A stretch of 64,000 nt of DNA, taken from positions 2,046,001 to 2,110,000 of the forward strand of contig NZ_CP059901.1 of the NCBI RefSeq assembly GCF_014127285.1, written 5' to 3'. Positions 50,523 to 59,280 of the stretch are shown piece by piece. Both the position numbers and the translations under genes were made by a program. The notes under the pieces are model-generated. The model was not told the origin of the DNA. It saw only the letters and a list, made by a program, of their open reading frames with translations, and did no database searches. Position 1 is the stretch's first letter, and every line of letters starts with the position of its first letter. The DNA is from Mumia sp. ZJ1417 (GTDB lineage Bacteria > Actinomycetota > Actinomycetes > Propionibacteriales > Nocardioidaceae).

Positions 50523-50543
50523 ATCGTTAGTCGCCCTAACGAT
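50523..50543. promoter_or_regulatory. ATCGTTAG-N5-CTAACGAT dyad, probable MarR operator
   Basis: ATCGTTAG (50523-50530) and CTAACGAT (50536-50543) are exact inverse copies with spacer TCGCC. The site lies between the divergent epoxide hydrolase (start 50505) and MarR (start 50562) genes, 18-19 bases from each start, where binding would block both promoters. Confidence 0.78.
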
Positions 50544-50561
50544 CTGATTTAGACTCGCTCC

Positions 50562-51026
50562 ATGGAGGATTCATCCCCGGAGAGGCCTGCGACGTGGAGG
50601 AGCCTGCCGAGCTGGCTGCTCTCCCAGACTGCGCACCATGCGCACCGGCTGCTGGCTGACGCGTTCTCGTCCGTCGGTGCCCGCGGCTACCACTACCGTG
50701 TGCTGGCGACGCTGGACGAGTTCGGCGCGGCCAGCCAGGCGACGCTGGGCCGCCGCACCGGCATCCACTTCAGCGACATGGTCGCCACCATCACCGAGCT
50801 CGCCGACGACGGGATGGTCGAGCGCGCGCCCGACCCCTCGGATCGACGACGCAACGTCATCTCGCTGACCAGCTCTGGAGCACGACAGCTACGGCGCCTC
50901 GAGACGCAGCTGGCCGACACCCAGGAAGCGCTGCTCGCTCCGCTGTCACCGGATGAACGTGTGCGCTTCACGGCGCTTCTCGGCACGCTGCTGGACCACC
51001 ACGACCGGCACGCACCGAGGGACTGA
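50562..51026 (+). CDS. MarR-family transcriptional regulator
   Basis: The 154-residue protein has the MarR winged helix: 'RVLATLDEFGAASQATLGRR' then 'TGIHFSDMVATITELADDGM' then 'VERAPDPSDRRRNVISLTSS'. It is divergent from the epoxide hydrolase gene and is the evident repressor of it through the dyad between them. No cysteine-based redox sensor was seen; the signal is probably a lipophilic epoxide or phenol. Confidence 0.88.
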   Translation: MEDSSPERPATWRSLPSWLLSQTAHHAHRLLADAFSSVGARGYHYRVLATLDEFGAASQATLGRRTGIHFSDMVATITELADDGMVERAPDPSDRRRNVISLTSSGARQLRRLETQLADTQEALLAPLSPDERVRFTALLGTLLDHHDRHAPRD

Positions 51027-51036
51027 GCCGCGGGCG

Positions 51037-51489
51037 TCAGTCGTCGACGACCTCGCCCTGGACGACGGTGGGCGAGGTCGCATGCCCGCTCGTACGGCGC
51101 TGGAACTGCTCGCTCACGACCCACGTGCCCTGACGCTCGGCCCAGCGACGGCTGCGCGTGCGCACCGCCTTGCGGACCGGCGGGAGCAGCAGCAGCGCGC
51201 CCGCGACCGCCGTGAGGTAACCAGGCACCGCGAACAGGAAGCCCACGAGCATCGTCAGACCGCGGCCGCTGCCTCCCTCGGGCGGAACGCCGTCGCGAGC
51301 GGCCAGACGCAGGTCCTGCCAGCCTCGGCGTCCGGTCTCGCGGATCACGACGATGCCCACGAGCGACAGCGCCATGAGCGAGATGATGGTGGCTCCGACG
51401 CCGATCCAGCTGCTCACCGCGACGGCGAGCGCGATCTCGATGACGGGCAGCAGCAAGAACGTCGCCGCGACTCCTCGACGTACCGTCAT
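51037..51489 (-). CDS. fxsA: FxsA family membrane protein
   Basis: This 150-residue protein has four hydrophobic segments and 'LLPVIEIALAVAVSSWIGVG', 'SLVGIVVIRETGRRGWQDLR' and 'LVGFLFAVPGYLTAVAGALL' then 'LLPPVRKAV', the FxsA family pattern. FxsA-like proteins suppress F-plasmid exclusion in E. coli, but their usual role is unknown. A polar C-terminal tail follows. It is convergent with MarR. Confidence 0.87.
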   Translation of the reverse strand: MTVRRGVAATFLLLPVIEIALAVAVSSWIGVGATIISLMALSLVGIVVIRETGRRGWQDLRLAARDGVPPEGGSGRGLTMLVGFLFAVPGYLTAVAGALLLLPPVRKAVRTRSRRWAERQGTWVVSEQFQRRTSGHATSPTVVQGEVVDD

Positions 51490-51528
51490 GTCCTCATCCC
51501 CTCCTCGCCCGCGACCTCGACCGCAGGT

Positions 51529-52272
51529 TCAGGCGTCCTGCTTCGAGCGTACGCGGCGCAGCCAATCTGTCCGGTCGCGCGCACCCCACGCCGTGATCCG
51601 CCAGAGCGCTTCGCGGACGATCGCGCCGTCCATCTTGGACTCACCGGCGACCCGCTCGACGAACGTGATCGGGACCTCGCGCACGTCGAACCCGCCGCGC
51701 ACGGCCCGTCGCGCCAGATCCACCTGGAAGCAGTAGCCCTGTGAGGCGACTCCCCCGTCGAGGATCTCCCGCAGCGCGTCGGCCCGGAAGGCTCGATAGC
51801 CGCCCGTTGCGTCACGCAGGGGCAACCCCAAGGCCAGCCGCGTGTAGAGGTTGCCCCCGCGCGACAGCACCTCCCGGCGTACGGGCCAGTTGACGACGTC
51901 GCCGCCCGGCACCCACCGCGACCCGAGCACCAGATCGGCGCCGGCCTCGACGACGTCGAGCAGGCGGTAGAGCTCCTCGGGCTGGTGCGAGCCGTCCGCA
52001 TCCATCTCCACCAGGATCTCGTACCCCCGCTCGAGACCCCAGGCGAAGCCGGCGAGGTACGCGGCGCCGAGGCCGTTCTTGGCCGTGCGGTGGAGGACCT
52101 GGACCTGCGGGTCGTCGGCGGCGATCTTGTCGGCGAGCTCGCCCGTACCGTCGGGCGACCCGTCGTCGACGACGAGCACGTCCACGTCGGGGGTGGCCTT
52201 GCGGACGCGTCCGACGAGCGGGACGACGTTGTCGGCCTCGTTGTACGTCGGGACGATCACGAGAGTCTTCAC
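51529..52272 (-). CDS. ppm: Polyprenol monophosphomannose synthase (Ppm)
   Basis: The 247-residue GT-A glycosyltransferase has 'LVIVPTYNEADNVVPLVGRV', 'VLVVDDGSPDGTGELADKIA', the DxD 'ILVEMDADGSHQPEELYRLL' and 'VLGSRWVPGGDVVNWPVRRE', as in dolichol/polyprenol-phosphate mannose synthases. It uses GDP-mannose to load polyprenyl phosphate for lipomannan or protein mannosylation. GTG at 52272 overlaps the lnt stop by four bases. In mycobacteria the Lnt-like and Ppm parts can be fused. Confidence 0.9.
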   Translation of the reverse strand: MKTLVIVPTYNEADNVVPLVGRVRKATPDVDVLVVDDGSPDGTGELADKIAADDPQVQVLHRTAKNGLGAAYLAGFAWGLERGYEILVEMDADGSHQPEELYRLLDVVEAGADLVLGSRWVPGGDVVNWPVRREVLSRGGNLYTRLALGLPLRDATGGYRAFRADALREILDGGVASQGYCFQVDLARRAVRGGFDVREVPITFVERVAGESKMDGAIVREALWRITAWGARDRTDWLRRVRSKQDA

Positions 52273-53804
52273 CGGCGTCGCACCTTCCGCCGCAGCATCC
52301 CCACGGCCAGGACAGCGCCGACCACGAGGAGCGAGGCACGCTCGATCCACACGCCGAACCGTGTCCCCGTGGTGACCGAGGTCGCGACCTGGACCTCTTC
52401 GGAGAGGTACGCCGGCTCTTGCTCCGGCGCCGTCGCCTGCACGCTACCGTCCGGACCGATCACTCCGCTGATCCCGTTCGTCGACGGCACGGCCACGTAT
52501 CGGCCGGACTCGATCGCCCGCAGGCGCGAGATCTGCCACTGCTGCTCCGGCTGCGGCGTGCCGGTGAACGTCGCGTTGTTGGTCTGCACGACGAGCATCT
52601 CCGCACCGTCGAGGACCGCGTCGCGGACGAGGCTGTCGAACACGACGTCGAAGCACGTCATCGTCCCGACCACGCCGTCGCCGATCCGCACCGCGCCCGA
52701 CTCGTCGCCGGAGAGCATGTCGCGCGGGACCTCCTCCGCGAGCAGCGGCACGAGCCACTCCGAGAAGCCCCGCATCGGCACGTACTCGCCCCAGGGCACG
52801 AGGTGCTGCTTGACGTACTGGTCACCGGGCCCGGTCTCCGGGTCCCAGACGACGGAGGCGTTGTACGCGGTGCCGTCGCTGGGGCCGTCAAGGATGGCGC
52901 CGACGAGGATCGGCGCGCCGACATCGCGTGCGGCGCCGGCGATCATCTCGCCCGCGGCCACGTCCGTGATCGGGTCGATGTCAGAGGCGTTCTCGGGCCA
53001 CAGCACCATGTCGGGCTGCGGCAGCTCGCCCGCGTGCACCCGCGCCGCATACTGCGAGGTCACGCGCACGTGGTTTTCGAGGACCTCGCGCTGCTCGCCG
53101 TACCACTGCGCGCCGGTGCCGGGGACGTCTCCCTGGATGACGGCGATCTGGAGCGAGCGCCCCTCCCCCGCGAGTCCGACGGGCAGCACCGCTCCCAGCG
53201 CGAACACCGCGGCGATCGAGACCGCACCGACGACGAGGCGGCGTACGCGGCCCGCGCCGGCGCTGCGGCGCGTGAAGGCCCACACGACGAGCGCGGCCGT
53301 GAGGAACACCGCGCCCGACAGCACAGAAACGCCGAGCCACCGCGCCAGCGGGGCGAGCGGGGTGTCGACGGCGGCGAAGGCCAGCCGCCCCCACGGGAAC
53401 CCGCCGAACGGCAGGAGGCTGCGCAGCATCTCGGCGGCCATCCACGCGAGCGCGCCAAGCAGCGGCCACGCGCGGTGGCGTACGAGGACGGCGAACACCG
53501 CGCCGAACCCCGCGTAGAACAGTCCCTCGAACGCGGCCAGCGCGACATAGGCGCCCGGCACGTCGAAGACCAGGACCCAGTTGAGCAGCACGAGCAGGAA
53601 GGACGTACCGAAGACCCATCCGAGCCAGGCGCCGAGAGCCGGGGTCGCCCCGCGAAGGGCCACAACGAAGAGGACGAGACCGGGCCACACGAGCCAGGCC
53701 TGCTCGAGGGGCGCGAAGCCGCAGGAGACGATCAGCCCCGCGACCACGGCTGAACTGGTCCGTCGGAGCCAGGTCCGGTCGAGGGAAGAGAAGACGTGCG
53801 GCAC
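52269..53804 (-). CDS. lnt: Apolipoprotein N-acyltransferase (Lnt)
   Basis: The 511-residue protein has about six N-terminal membrane segments and a C-terminal nitrilase-like domain with the Glu-Lys-Cys triad in 'MVLWPENASD', 'QYVKQHLVPWGEYVPMRGFS' and 'VGTMTCFDVVFDSLVRDAVL'. It acylates the N-terminal cysteine of lipoproteins at the membrane. The C-terminal end 'RTLLVVGAVL'-like hydrophobic segment anchors it again. Partner ppm follows directly. Confidence 0.9.
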   Translation of the reverse strand: MPHVFSSLDRTWLRRTSSAVVAGLIVSCGFAPLEQAWLVWPGLVLFVVALRGATPALGAWLGWVFGTSFLLVLLNWVLVFDVPGAYVALAAFEGLFYAGFGAVFAVLVRHRAWPLLGALAWMAAEMLRSLLPFGGFPWGRLAFAAVDTPLAPLARWLGVSVLSGAVFLTAALVVWAFTRRSAGAGRVRRLVVGAVSIAAVFALGAVLPVGLAGEGRSLQIAVIQGDVPGTGAQWYGEQREVLENHVRVTSQYAARVHAGELPQPDMVLWPENASDIDPITDVAAGEMIAGAARDVGAPILVGAILDGPSDGTAYNASVVWDPETGPGDQYVKQHLVPWGEYVPMRGFSEWLVPLLAEEVPRDMLSGDESGAVRIGDGVVGTMTCFDVVFDSLVRDAVLDGAEMLVVQTNNATFTGTPQPEQQWQISRLRAIESGRYVAVPSTNGISGVIGPDGSVQATAPEQEPAYLSEEVQVATSVTTGTRFGVWIERASLLVVGAVLAVGMLRRKVRRR

Positions 53805-53862
53805 GGCACCACGCTACCGAACGGCCGTCGCTGCCCGACCGGGAGAGCCCGAGAACGTGATC

Positions 53863-53929
53863 CGCCAGAGGCCTGACACCCTTCGGACCAGCTCGCGCTG
53901 TTGTCTAGTGGGCGCCAGGGCCTCTGGCG
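53863..53929 (-). terminator. Large CGCCAGAGGCC/GGCCTCTGGCG stem-loop
   Basis: CGCCAGAGGCC (53863-53873) and GGCCTCTGGCG (53919-53929) are exact inverse copies with 45 bases between. Inside the second, CGCCAG-ggcct-CTGGCG forms a small hairpin by itself (53913-53929). It lies between the amidohydrolase gene end (54006) and the lnt start (53804), both minus, so it is a likely terminator of the upstream operon. Confidence 0.55.
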
Positions 53930-54005
53930 TTGGGCCTCTCCCCGTGATACTCGCCGGCATCCGAGAGGCGATCTCGTACGACAGTGCCGAACCTCGGCGC
54001 TGCTG

Positions 54006-55559
54006 TCAACCGTCAAGCCTACTGGAGGTGATCGCGTCATACGCGACACGGCCCGCGACGACTGTGCGTACGCACCGTGCTTCGCCTGCGAGCGCAGCCT
54101 CCAGCGGATCCGCCTCGGGCGGCACCTCCCAGAACGCAAGATGGGCAGGCGCCCCGACGTCGAGCGTGCCCGCTCCGTCGATGCGGGCGGCGTGCCAACC
54201 GCCGACAGTGTGCGCATGGAGCGCGGCGGGCACCGAGAGTCCGCGACCGCCCGAGCGTGGCTGCGTCGCCGCGCTGATCGCACTCCACGGCGCGAAGGGC
54301 GTGACTGGTGCATCGGACCCGAACGCCATCGGGACCCCGATCGCCGCCATCGCCGCGAACGGGTTCATCCGCCGAGCCCGGTCACGTCCGACTCGGGCTG
54401 CGTACATGCCGTCGTCACCGCCCCATGCGGCGTCGAACGCAGGCTGGACGCTGGCAGTGACCCCGAGCTGCGCGAGGAGCTCCAGATGGGCTCCTGAGGG
54501 CATCTCGAGGTGCTCTACGCGGTGCCGTGCCGAGCGGAGGCTGTCGGTGCCCAGGATGTCGCGCGCCTGCCGCAGCCCGGCGACCAGCGCCTCGCTCCCC
54601 CGGTCGCCGATCACGTGGAAGCCTGCCTGCAGGCCCCCGCGGGTGCAGGCGACGACGTGGGCGCAGACGGCGTCGGCGTCGAGGTAGAGGTGGCCGCTCG
54701 TTGTCGGGTCGTCGTCGTACGGCGCGTGCAGCGCCGCCGTATGAGAGCCGAGTGAGCCGTCGACGTTCAGGTCGCCGGCGAGGCCTGTCACGCCGTGCTC
54801 GCGCGCGGCTTCGAAGGCGCCGGCCTCACCCCAGTACGTGACCACGTGCGGGAGCACACGCTCGGCGCTGAGCGCGCGGATGCTCGCCAGGTCGTCCAGC
54901 GGGACGATGTGAGGCGCGGCCTGCTCATGGACCGAGACGATGCCGGCGGCCGCCGCGGCCCGAAGTGCCGTCGCGATCGACGCCTTGCGGTCCCCGAGAT
55001 CGGGAACCGTCTCGAGGTAGCCGCGTACGAGGTGGTGGGCGTCGCGCTCGATCCTGCCGTCGCCCTGCCATCCGTCGAGGCCGCGGAGCGCAGGCACCCG
55101 AGTCACGAGCGCTGCTGACACGACGGCTGAGTGTGCGTCGACGCGCGCGAGATAGACCGCGCGCCCCTCCGCGGCGCGGTCGAGGTCCGCCCCGGTCAGC
55201 GACCCGTCGTGCCAGTCGCTGTCGTCCCAGCCGTGCCCGTGGACGACCAGGTCGTCGACGCGTGAGACGTGGGCGGCGAGCCGCTGCAGCGCCTCCACAC
55301 GCGACCGCGAGCCGGCGAGGTCGAGGCCCCGCATCGCATGGCCGGTCATCTCCAGGTGCACGTGCGCGTCGACGAAGCCGGGAGTCACCAGGACCCCCGG
55401 CATCATCACGACCTCGTCGGCACCGTCGGCCCACGCCGCGGATTCCGCATCGGGCCCGACCCAGGCGAGCGCGCCGTCCTCGACGGCGAGCGCAACCAGG
55501 TGCGGGAGACCTCCGACCCGCAGACCACGATGGAGCACCCGCCCGGGAGTCGCCGACAT
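54006..55559 (-). CDS. Amidohydrolase (YtcJ-like)
   Basis: The 517-residue protein has the metal-ligand motif 'VTPGFVDAHVHLEMTGHAMR' (HxH), 'LQAGFHVIGDRGSEALVAGL', 'VEHLEMPSGAHLELL' and 'MAFGSDAPVTPFAPWSAISA', the YtcJ-type amidohydrolase order. Substrate unknown; likely an amide or cyclic amide. ATG at 55559 shares bases with the GNAT stop (TGATG); a GTG one codon upstream is possible. Confidence 0.86.
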   Translation of the reverse strand: MSATPGRVLHRGLRVGGLPHLVALAVEDGALAWVGPDAESAAWADGADEVVMMPGVLVTPGFVDAHVHLEMTGHAMRGLDLAGSRSRVEALQRLAAHVSRVDDLVVHGHGWDDSDWHDGSLTGADLDRAAEGRAVYLARVDAHSAVVSAALVTRVPALRGLDGWQGDGRIERDAHHLVRGYLETVPDLGDRKASIATALRAAAAAGIVSVHEQAAPHIVPLDDLASIRALSAERVLPHVVTYWGEAGAFEAAREHGVTGLAGDLNVDGSLGSHTAALHAPYDDDPTTSGHLYLDADAVCAHVVACTRGGLQAGFHVIGDRGSEALVAGLRQARDILGTDSLRSARHRVEHLEMPSGAHLELLAQLGVTASVQPAFDAAWGGDDGMYAARVGRDRARRMNPFAAMAAIGVPMAFGSDAPVTPFAPWSAISAATQPRSGGRGLSVPAALHAHTVGGWHAARIDGAGTLDVGAPAHLAFWEVPPEADPLEAALAGEARCVRTVVAGRVAYDAITSSRLDG

Positions 55560-56158
55560 CACCGCACCTCGGAGGCACCGGGCCCGGTCGGAGTGTCGCC
55601 GTGCAGGGTCAGGTCGTGCTCGTCGGGGCGCAGGTCCAGCCAGAAGTAGACGTTGTCCCAGCGCTGGTCGCCGATCGCCACGAAGTCGGGGATGCGGCCG
55701 TACTCGCGAAAGCCCAGCCGCTCGTACAGCGCCATCGCCGCGTGGTTGTTGCCGCGTACGTCGAGCGTCAGGATCTCGATGCCGGCCTTGCGTGCGTAGT
55801 CGATCAGCTCGGTGACGAGCCGCTGGCCGAGCCCGCCCCCGCGCGCGTCGGACGAGACGGCGACGCGGCCGATGTCGGCGTGCGGCTGCTCGGTTTCGCC
55901 GATCCGGCGAGACCAGTAGGCGAAGCCGACGACCCGTCCCTCGGGGTCCTCGGCCACCGCCAGGCAGGCGTCGTCGAGGTCGCTCTCGTGGACGAGATCA
56001 CCGAGAAGGTCGCCGACGTCGGACCGGCTCGGTGGCTCGAGCCAGCCGAGTGCTGCCCCCTCCTCCACCAGTCGCGTGATGAGTGCGTGCAGCGAGTCGA
56101 GCAGCTCTGGCTCGGGCTCGACGACACGTCGAACGGTGTAGGTGGCCACATCGGCCAT
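55559..56158 (-). CDS. GNAT-family N-acetyltransferase
   Basis: The 199-residue protein has 'IGRVAVSSDARGGGLGQRLV' (acetyl-CoA loop QxxGxG/A type) and 'LTLDVRGNNHAAMALYERLG' then 'FREYGRIPDFVAIGDQRWDN', the full GNAT order with a longer C-terminus. It is the first gene of an operon with the YtcJ-like hydrolase, joined by overlap, so the two may act on related amino compounds. Substrate unknown. Confidence 0.88.
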   Translation of the reverse strand: MADVATYTVRRVVEPEPELLDSLHALITRLVEEGAALGWLEPPSRSDVGDLLGDLVHESDLDDACLAVAEDPEGRVVGFAYWSRRIGETEQPHADIGRVAVSSDARGGGLGQRLVTELIDYARKAGIEILTLDVRGNNHAAMALYERLGFREYGRIPDFVAIGDQRWDNVYFWLDLRPDEHDLTLHGDTPTGPGASEVR

Positions 56159-56164
56159 GCAGGG

Positions 56165-56623
56165 TCAGCCTCCGATCGGGCGGTTCTCGTACGGGGTCGA
56201 GAGGACGATGGTCGTCCGTGTCGAGACGTTCGCGGCCGCCCGGATCTCCGCGAGCAACGTCTCTAGGTCACTTGTGGTGCCGACCCGCACCATGAGCACG
56301 TAGCTCTCCTCGCCAGCCACCGAGTAGCAGGACTCGATCGCGTCGAGGTGACGCAGTCGCTCTGGCGAGTCGTCAGGCTGGCTCGGATCGATCGGCCGGA
56401 TCGAGATGAATGCCGTCAGCGCGAGGCCGACCGCGTCGTGGTCGAGCCGTGCCTGGTAGCCGGTGATGACACCCCGCGCCTCCAGGCGCTTGACACGCTG
56501 GTGGACCGCGCTCGTGGACAGTCCCGTGGCGCGGCCAAGGTCGGTGAAAGACATCCGGCCGTCGACAGACAGCAGCCGGACGATCTGCGCGTCGGTCTCC
56601 TCCACGCTGGACAGGATATACAC
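56165..56623 (-). CDS. Lrp/AsnC-family transcriptional regulator
   Basis: The 152-residue protein has 'ETDAQIVRLLSVDGRMSFTD' then 'LGRATGLSTSAVHQRVKRLE' (HTH) and 'GVITGYQARLDHDAVGLALT', then an RAM domain ending 'NVSTRTTIVLSTPYENRP'. It is an AsnC/Lrp feast-famine regulator that likely senses an amino acid. GTG at 56623 follows GGAGG. It lies just upstream of the GNAT/hydrolase operon on the same strand and downstream of the peptidase gene. Confidence 0.88.
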   Translation of the reverse strand: MYILSSVEETDAQIVRLLSVDGRMSFTDLGRATGLSTSAVHQRVKRLEARGVITGYQARLDHDAVGLALTAFISIRPIDPSQPDDSPERLRHLDAIESCYSVAGEESYVLMVRVGTTSDLETLLAEIRAAANVSTRTTIVLSTPYENRPIGG

Positions 56624-56679
56624 GTCGCCCTCCGGCCGAGGGGCCCGCTCACCTACAGAGATGGACGAAACAGAGATGC

Positions 56680-57786
56680 TCAGTCGATCACGACGAGGTC
56701 GCGAGACGTCAGGTTGAGGCGCTCGAGACCGTCGTCGGTGGTGACCACGATGTCTTCGATGCGTGCGCCGTACTTGCCTTCGAGGTAGATGCCCGGCTCG
56801 ATCGAGAACGCCATCCCCGGCTCGAGGACGAGGTCGTTGCCCGTCACGATGTAGGGCTCCTCGTGCGTCTCCAGACCGATCCCGTGCCCTGTCCGGTGGA
56901 GGAACGCCTTGCCGAACCCCGCGGCGTCGATGAGGTCGCGCCCGACCGTATCGACGGACCCGGCAGTGACGCCCGGCCGTGCGTGCGCGCATTGCGCCTC
57001 CTGGGCGCGCTGGAGCACCTCGTAGAAGGCGACGAGCTCGGCCGGTGCCGTCCCACCCGCGACGTATGTGCGGGTCGAGTCCGAGCAGTAACCCGACGGC
57101 ATCGTGCCGCCGATGTCGATGACGACCGGGGCACCGGCCTCGATCACGCGGTCGCTGACCTCGGCGTGCGGCGACGCGCCGTTCGGGCCCGAACCGACGA
57201 TGACGAAGTCGACCGACTCGTGACCCTCGGCGAGGATCGCCTCGGCGAGGTCGCGGCCGACCTCGCGCTCGGTACGCCCAGGACGCAGCCACTCCCCTAC
57301 ACGGCTGTGGACCCGGTCGATCGCCGCACCGGCCTCGCGCAGCGCGTCGACCTCGGTGGCCGTCTTGCGCAGCCGCAGCCCGCGCAGCACCGGGCTGGCC
57401 AGCACCTGCTCGGCACCGGGGAGGGCGGAGCGGAACGCGAACACCCGCTCGGCCCACATGTGATCGTCGACTGCGACACGGCGCGCCCCCTCGAGCGGCG
57501 CGGCCGCTGCCGCGAATGGGTCCTCGGTCTCGCCCCATCCGTGCAGGACGATGTCGTGGCTGTCCACGCCGGCCTCCAGCGCCATCGCCAGCTCCAGGCG
57601 GGGCAGCACGAGCACCGGATCGCCCTCGACCGGAAGGACGAGGCAGGTGAGCCGCTCGAGGGGCATCGCCGCGAATCCGGTGAGGTAGCGGAGGTCCGCT
57701 CCCGGGGTCACGAGGAGGGCGTCGACGCCGGCCTCAGCGGCGGCCGTACGGGCGGCATCGAGCCGGCGGGTGATGTCGGTGCTCAT
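56680..57786 (-). CDS. M24-family Xaa-Pro peptidase
   Basis: The 368-residue protein has an N-terminal creatinase-like domain and a metallopeptidase core: 'VVIDIGGTMPSGYCSDSTRT' (two Asp), 'FLHRTGHGIGLETHEEPYIV' (His), 'MAFSIEPGIYLEGKYGARIE' then 'DIVV' (two Glu). All five metal ligands are present. It cleaves N-terminal Xaa-Pro or similar bonds. ATG at 57786; an upstream ATG at 57900 adds sequence not typical of the fold. Confidence 0.9.
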   Translation of the reverse strand: MSTDITRRLDAARTAAAEAGVDALLVTPGADLRYLTGFAAMPLERLTCLVLPVEGDPVLVLPRLELAMALEAGVDSHDIVLHGWGETEDPFAAAAAPLEGARRVAVDDHMWAERVFAFRSALPGAEQVLASPVLRGLRLRKTATEVDALREAGAAIDRVHSRVGEWLRPGRTEREVGRDLAEAILAEGHESVDFVIVGSGPNGASPHAEVSDRVIEAGAPVVIDIGGTMPSGYCSDSTRTYVAGGTAPAELVAFYEVLQRAQEAQCAHARPGVTAGSVDTVGRDLIDAAGFGKAFLHRTGHGIGLETHEEPYIVTGNDLVLEPGMAFSIEPGIYLEGKYGARIEDIVVTTDDGLERLNLTSRDLVVID

Positions 57787-57820
57787 GACGTCGACACTAC
57801 CCGCGCCGTCGCGGGCGCAG

Positions 57821-58747
57821 TCAGGGTGCTGTGAGAGCGGCGACCGCGCGTTCGGCAGGCCGGCCGAGGCCCCACGCCTCGGCGAGCTCGGCCATCTCAC
57901 GGACCTGTTCGGTCGAGACCGGACGGAGGGTCAGGTCGACGTCGAGCGGTAGGTCGCGGGCGACCTCGACGACGCGGGGAGCGACCGCGAGGTAGTCGGC
58001 CGCGGCGAGCAGGTTGGTCCGGGCGCGGGGTGCGACCTTGGCATGACGATCGGCCGCGGCGGCAAGGATGCCGTCGAGATCCCCGTACGAGGTGAGCAGC
58101 GAGGCGGCGGTCTTCTCGCCGATCCCCGCCACCCCCGGCAGGCCGTCGGACGGGTCGCCGCGCAGCACCGCGAAGTCGGCGTACTGCGTCGGCTCGATGC
58201 CATACCGGTCGTGGATCCACCCGGCGTCGACATACTCGAGCTTGCTCATGCCCTTCGCCGGATAGAGCACGCGGACGCCGCGGGCGTCGTCGACGAGCTG
58301 GAAGAGGTCACGGTCGCCGGTGACGATGTCGACCGGACCGTCCCACGTGGTGGCGAGCGTGCCGATCACGTCGTCGGCCTCGTAGCCGTCAGCACCCACA
58401 ATCGGGATGCCGAGGATCTGCAGCGCACGGGCGATGACCGGGACCTGGACGTCGAGCAGGCCGGGCGTCTCCTCGACGTCGGGGCCGGTCTCGGTCACCT
58501 GCTCGACCCGGTGCTCCTTGTACGACGGGATCAGCTCGACCCGCCAGGCCGGACGCCAGTCGTTGTCCCAGCAGGCTGCCATCGCGGCCGGCCGGGTGGT
58601 GTCGACGAGCGTGGCCACGAAGTCGAGCATCCCGCGGACGGCGTTGACGGGCGTGCCGTCGGGCGCCTTGAGGCTGTCCGGCATCCCGAAGAACGCGCGG
58701 AAGTAGAGCGAGGCGGAGTCGAGCAGCAGCAGCTTCTGTCCGGGCAT
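57821..58747 (-). CDS. 5'-3' exonuclease (FEN-like, stand-alone)
   Basis: The 308-residue protein has the PIN-like start 'LLLDSASLYFRAFFGMPDSL', 'ACWDNDWRPAWRVELIPSYK', 'GYEADDVIGTLATTWDGPVD' then 'IVTGDRDLFQLV', and the H3TH 'GDPSDGLPGVAGIGEKTAAS'. This is the PolA-type 5'-nuclease domain as a separate protein, typical of actinobacteria. It likely removes RNA primers or flaps. The gene start has a 21-base tandem repeat array about 40 bases upstream. Confidence 0.9.
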   Translation of the reverse strand: MPGQKLLLLDSASLYFRAFFGMPDSLKAPDGTPVNAVRGMLDFVATLVDTTRPAAMAACWDNDWRPAWRVELIPSYKEHRVEQVTETGPDVEETPGLLDVQVPVIARALQILGIPIVGADGYEADDVIGTLATTWDGPVDIVTGDRDLFQLVDDARGVRVLYPAKGMSKLEYVDAGWIHDRYGIEPTQYADFAVLRGDPSDGLPGVAGIGEKTAASLLTSYGDLDGILAAAADRHAKVAPRARTNLLAAADYLAVAPRVVEVARDLPLDVDLTLRPVSTEQVREMAELAEAWGLGRPAERAVAALTAP

Positions 58748-58789
58748 ACCCGCACGGTAACGGCCGGAGGTGACACCCCGCTCACGCCG

Positions 58790-58882
58790 CGGGTCCCTCT
58801 CCGACGCTCCCGGGTCCCTCTCCGACGCTCCCGGGTCGGTCTCTGCGCGCCCCGGGTCCCTCTCCGACGCTCCCGGGTCACC
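58790..58882. repeat. 21-base tandem repeat array, about 4.4 copies
   Basis: The unit CGGGTCCCTCTCCGACGCTC(C) starts at 58790, 58811 and 58853 in near-perfect copies. A diverged copy is at 58832, and a partial one follows at 58874-58882. The array lies in the divergent gap between the exonuclease and the thiamine-binding-family genes. Unit length 21 is a multiple of 10.5, so repeats face the same side of the helix. Confidence 0.85.
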
Positions 58883-58909
58883 ATCTGGCACGCCTCGTAC
58901 GCTGAGACG

Positions 58910-59209
58910 ATGATCGCAGCGTTCAGCATCAGCCCCTCGACCGCCGACGACACCGGCGGGGTCGCCGAGGCAGTCGCGCGCGCCGTCGAAGTGGTCCGCG
59001 AAAGCGGATTGCCGCACGAGACAAACGCCATGTTCACCAACGTCGAGGGTGACTGGGACGACGTCATGGACGTCGTGAAGCGTGCCGTCGAAGCGGTCGC
59101 CGCAGTCTCGCCCCGCGTCTCGCTCGTCCTCAAGGCGGATATCCGTCCGGGGCACACGGGTCAGCTCGCCGCCAAGGTGCAGCGGATCGAAGAGATCCTC
59201 GGAGACTGA
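58910..59209 (+). CDS. MTH1187/YkoF-type thiamine-binding family protein
   Basis: This 99-residue protein has 'IAAFSISPSTADDTGGVAEA', 'PHETNAMFTNVEGDWDDVMD' and 'PRVSLVLKADIRPGHTGQLA', the DUF77/MTH1187 pattern. Related proteins bind thiamine or act in its salvage. The gene is flanked by two different tandem repeats, one just upstream and one starting in its stop codon. It is divergent from the exonuclease gene. Confidence 0.82.
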   Translation: MIAAFSISPSTADDTGGVAEAVARAVEVVRESGLPHETNAMFTNVEGDWDDVMDVVKRAVEAVAAVSPRVSLVLKADIRPGHTGQLAAKVQRIEEILGD

Positions 59210-59280
59210 CCCGGCGCCGGCAGCCAGTGACCCGCGGGCGTCACGCGGTGACCCGGCGCCGGCAGCCAGTGACCCGCGGG
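59207..59280. repeat. 32-base direct repeat, two copies
   Basis: TGACCCGGCGCCGGCAGCCA... (32 bases) occurs at 59207-59238 and again at 59249-59280 with the 10-base spacer CGTCACGCGG. The first copy starts exactly with the stop codon of the thiamine-binding-family gene, and the second abuts the helicase stop at 59281. Internal GCGCCGGC can form hairpins, so it may terminate both convergent transcripts. Confidence 0.8.

Noticed and set aside
58790-59280. CRISPR array
   Set aside because: The repeats are direct tandem copies without unique spacers of constant length, and no cas gene is near.
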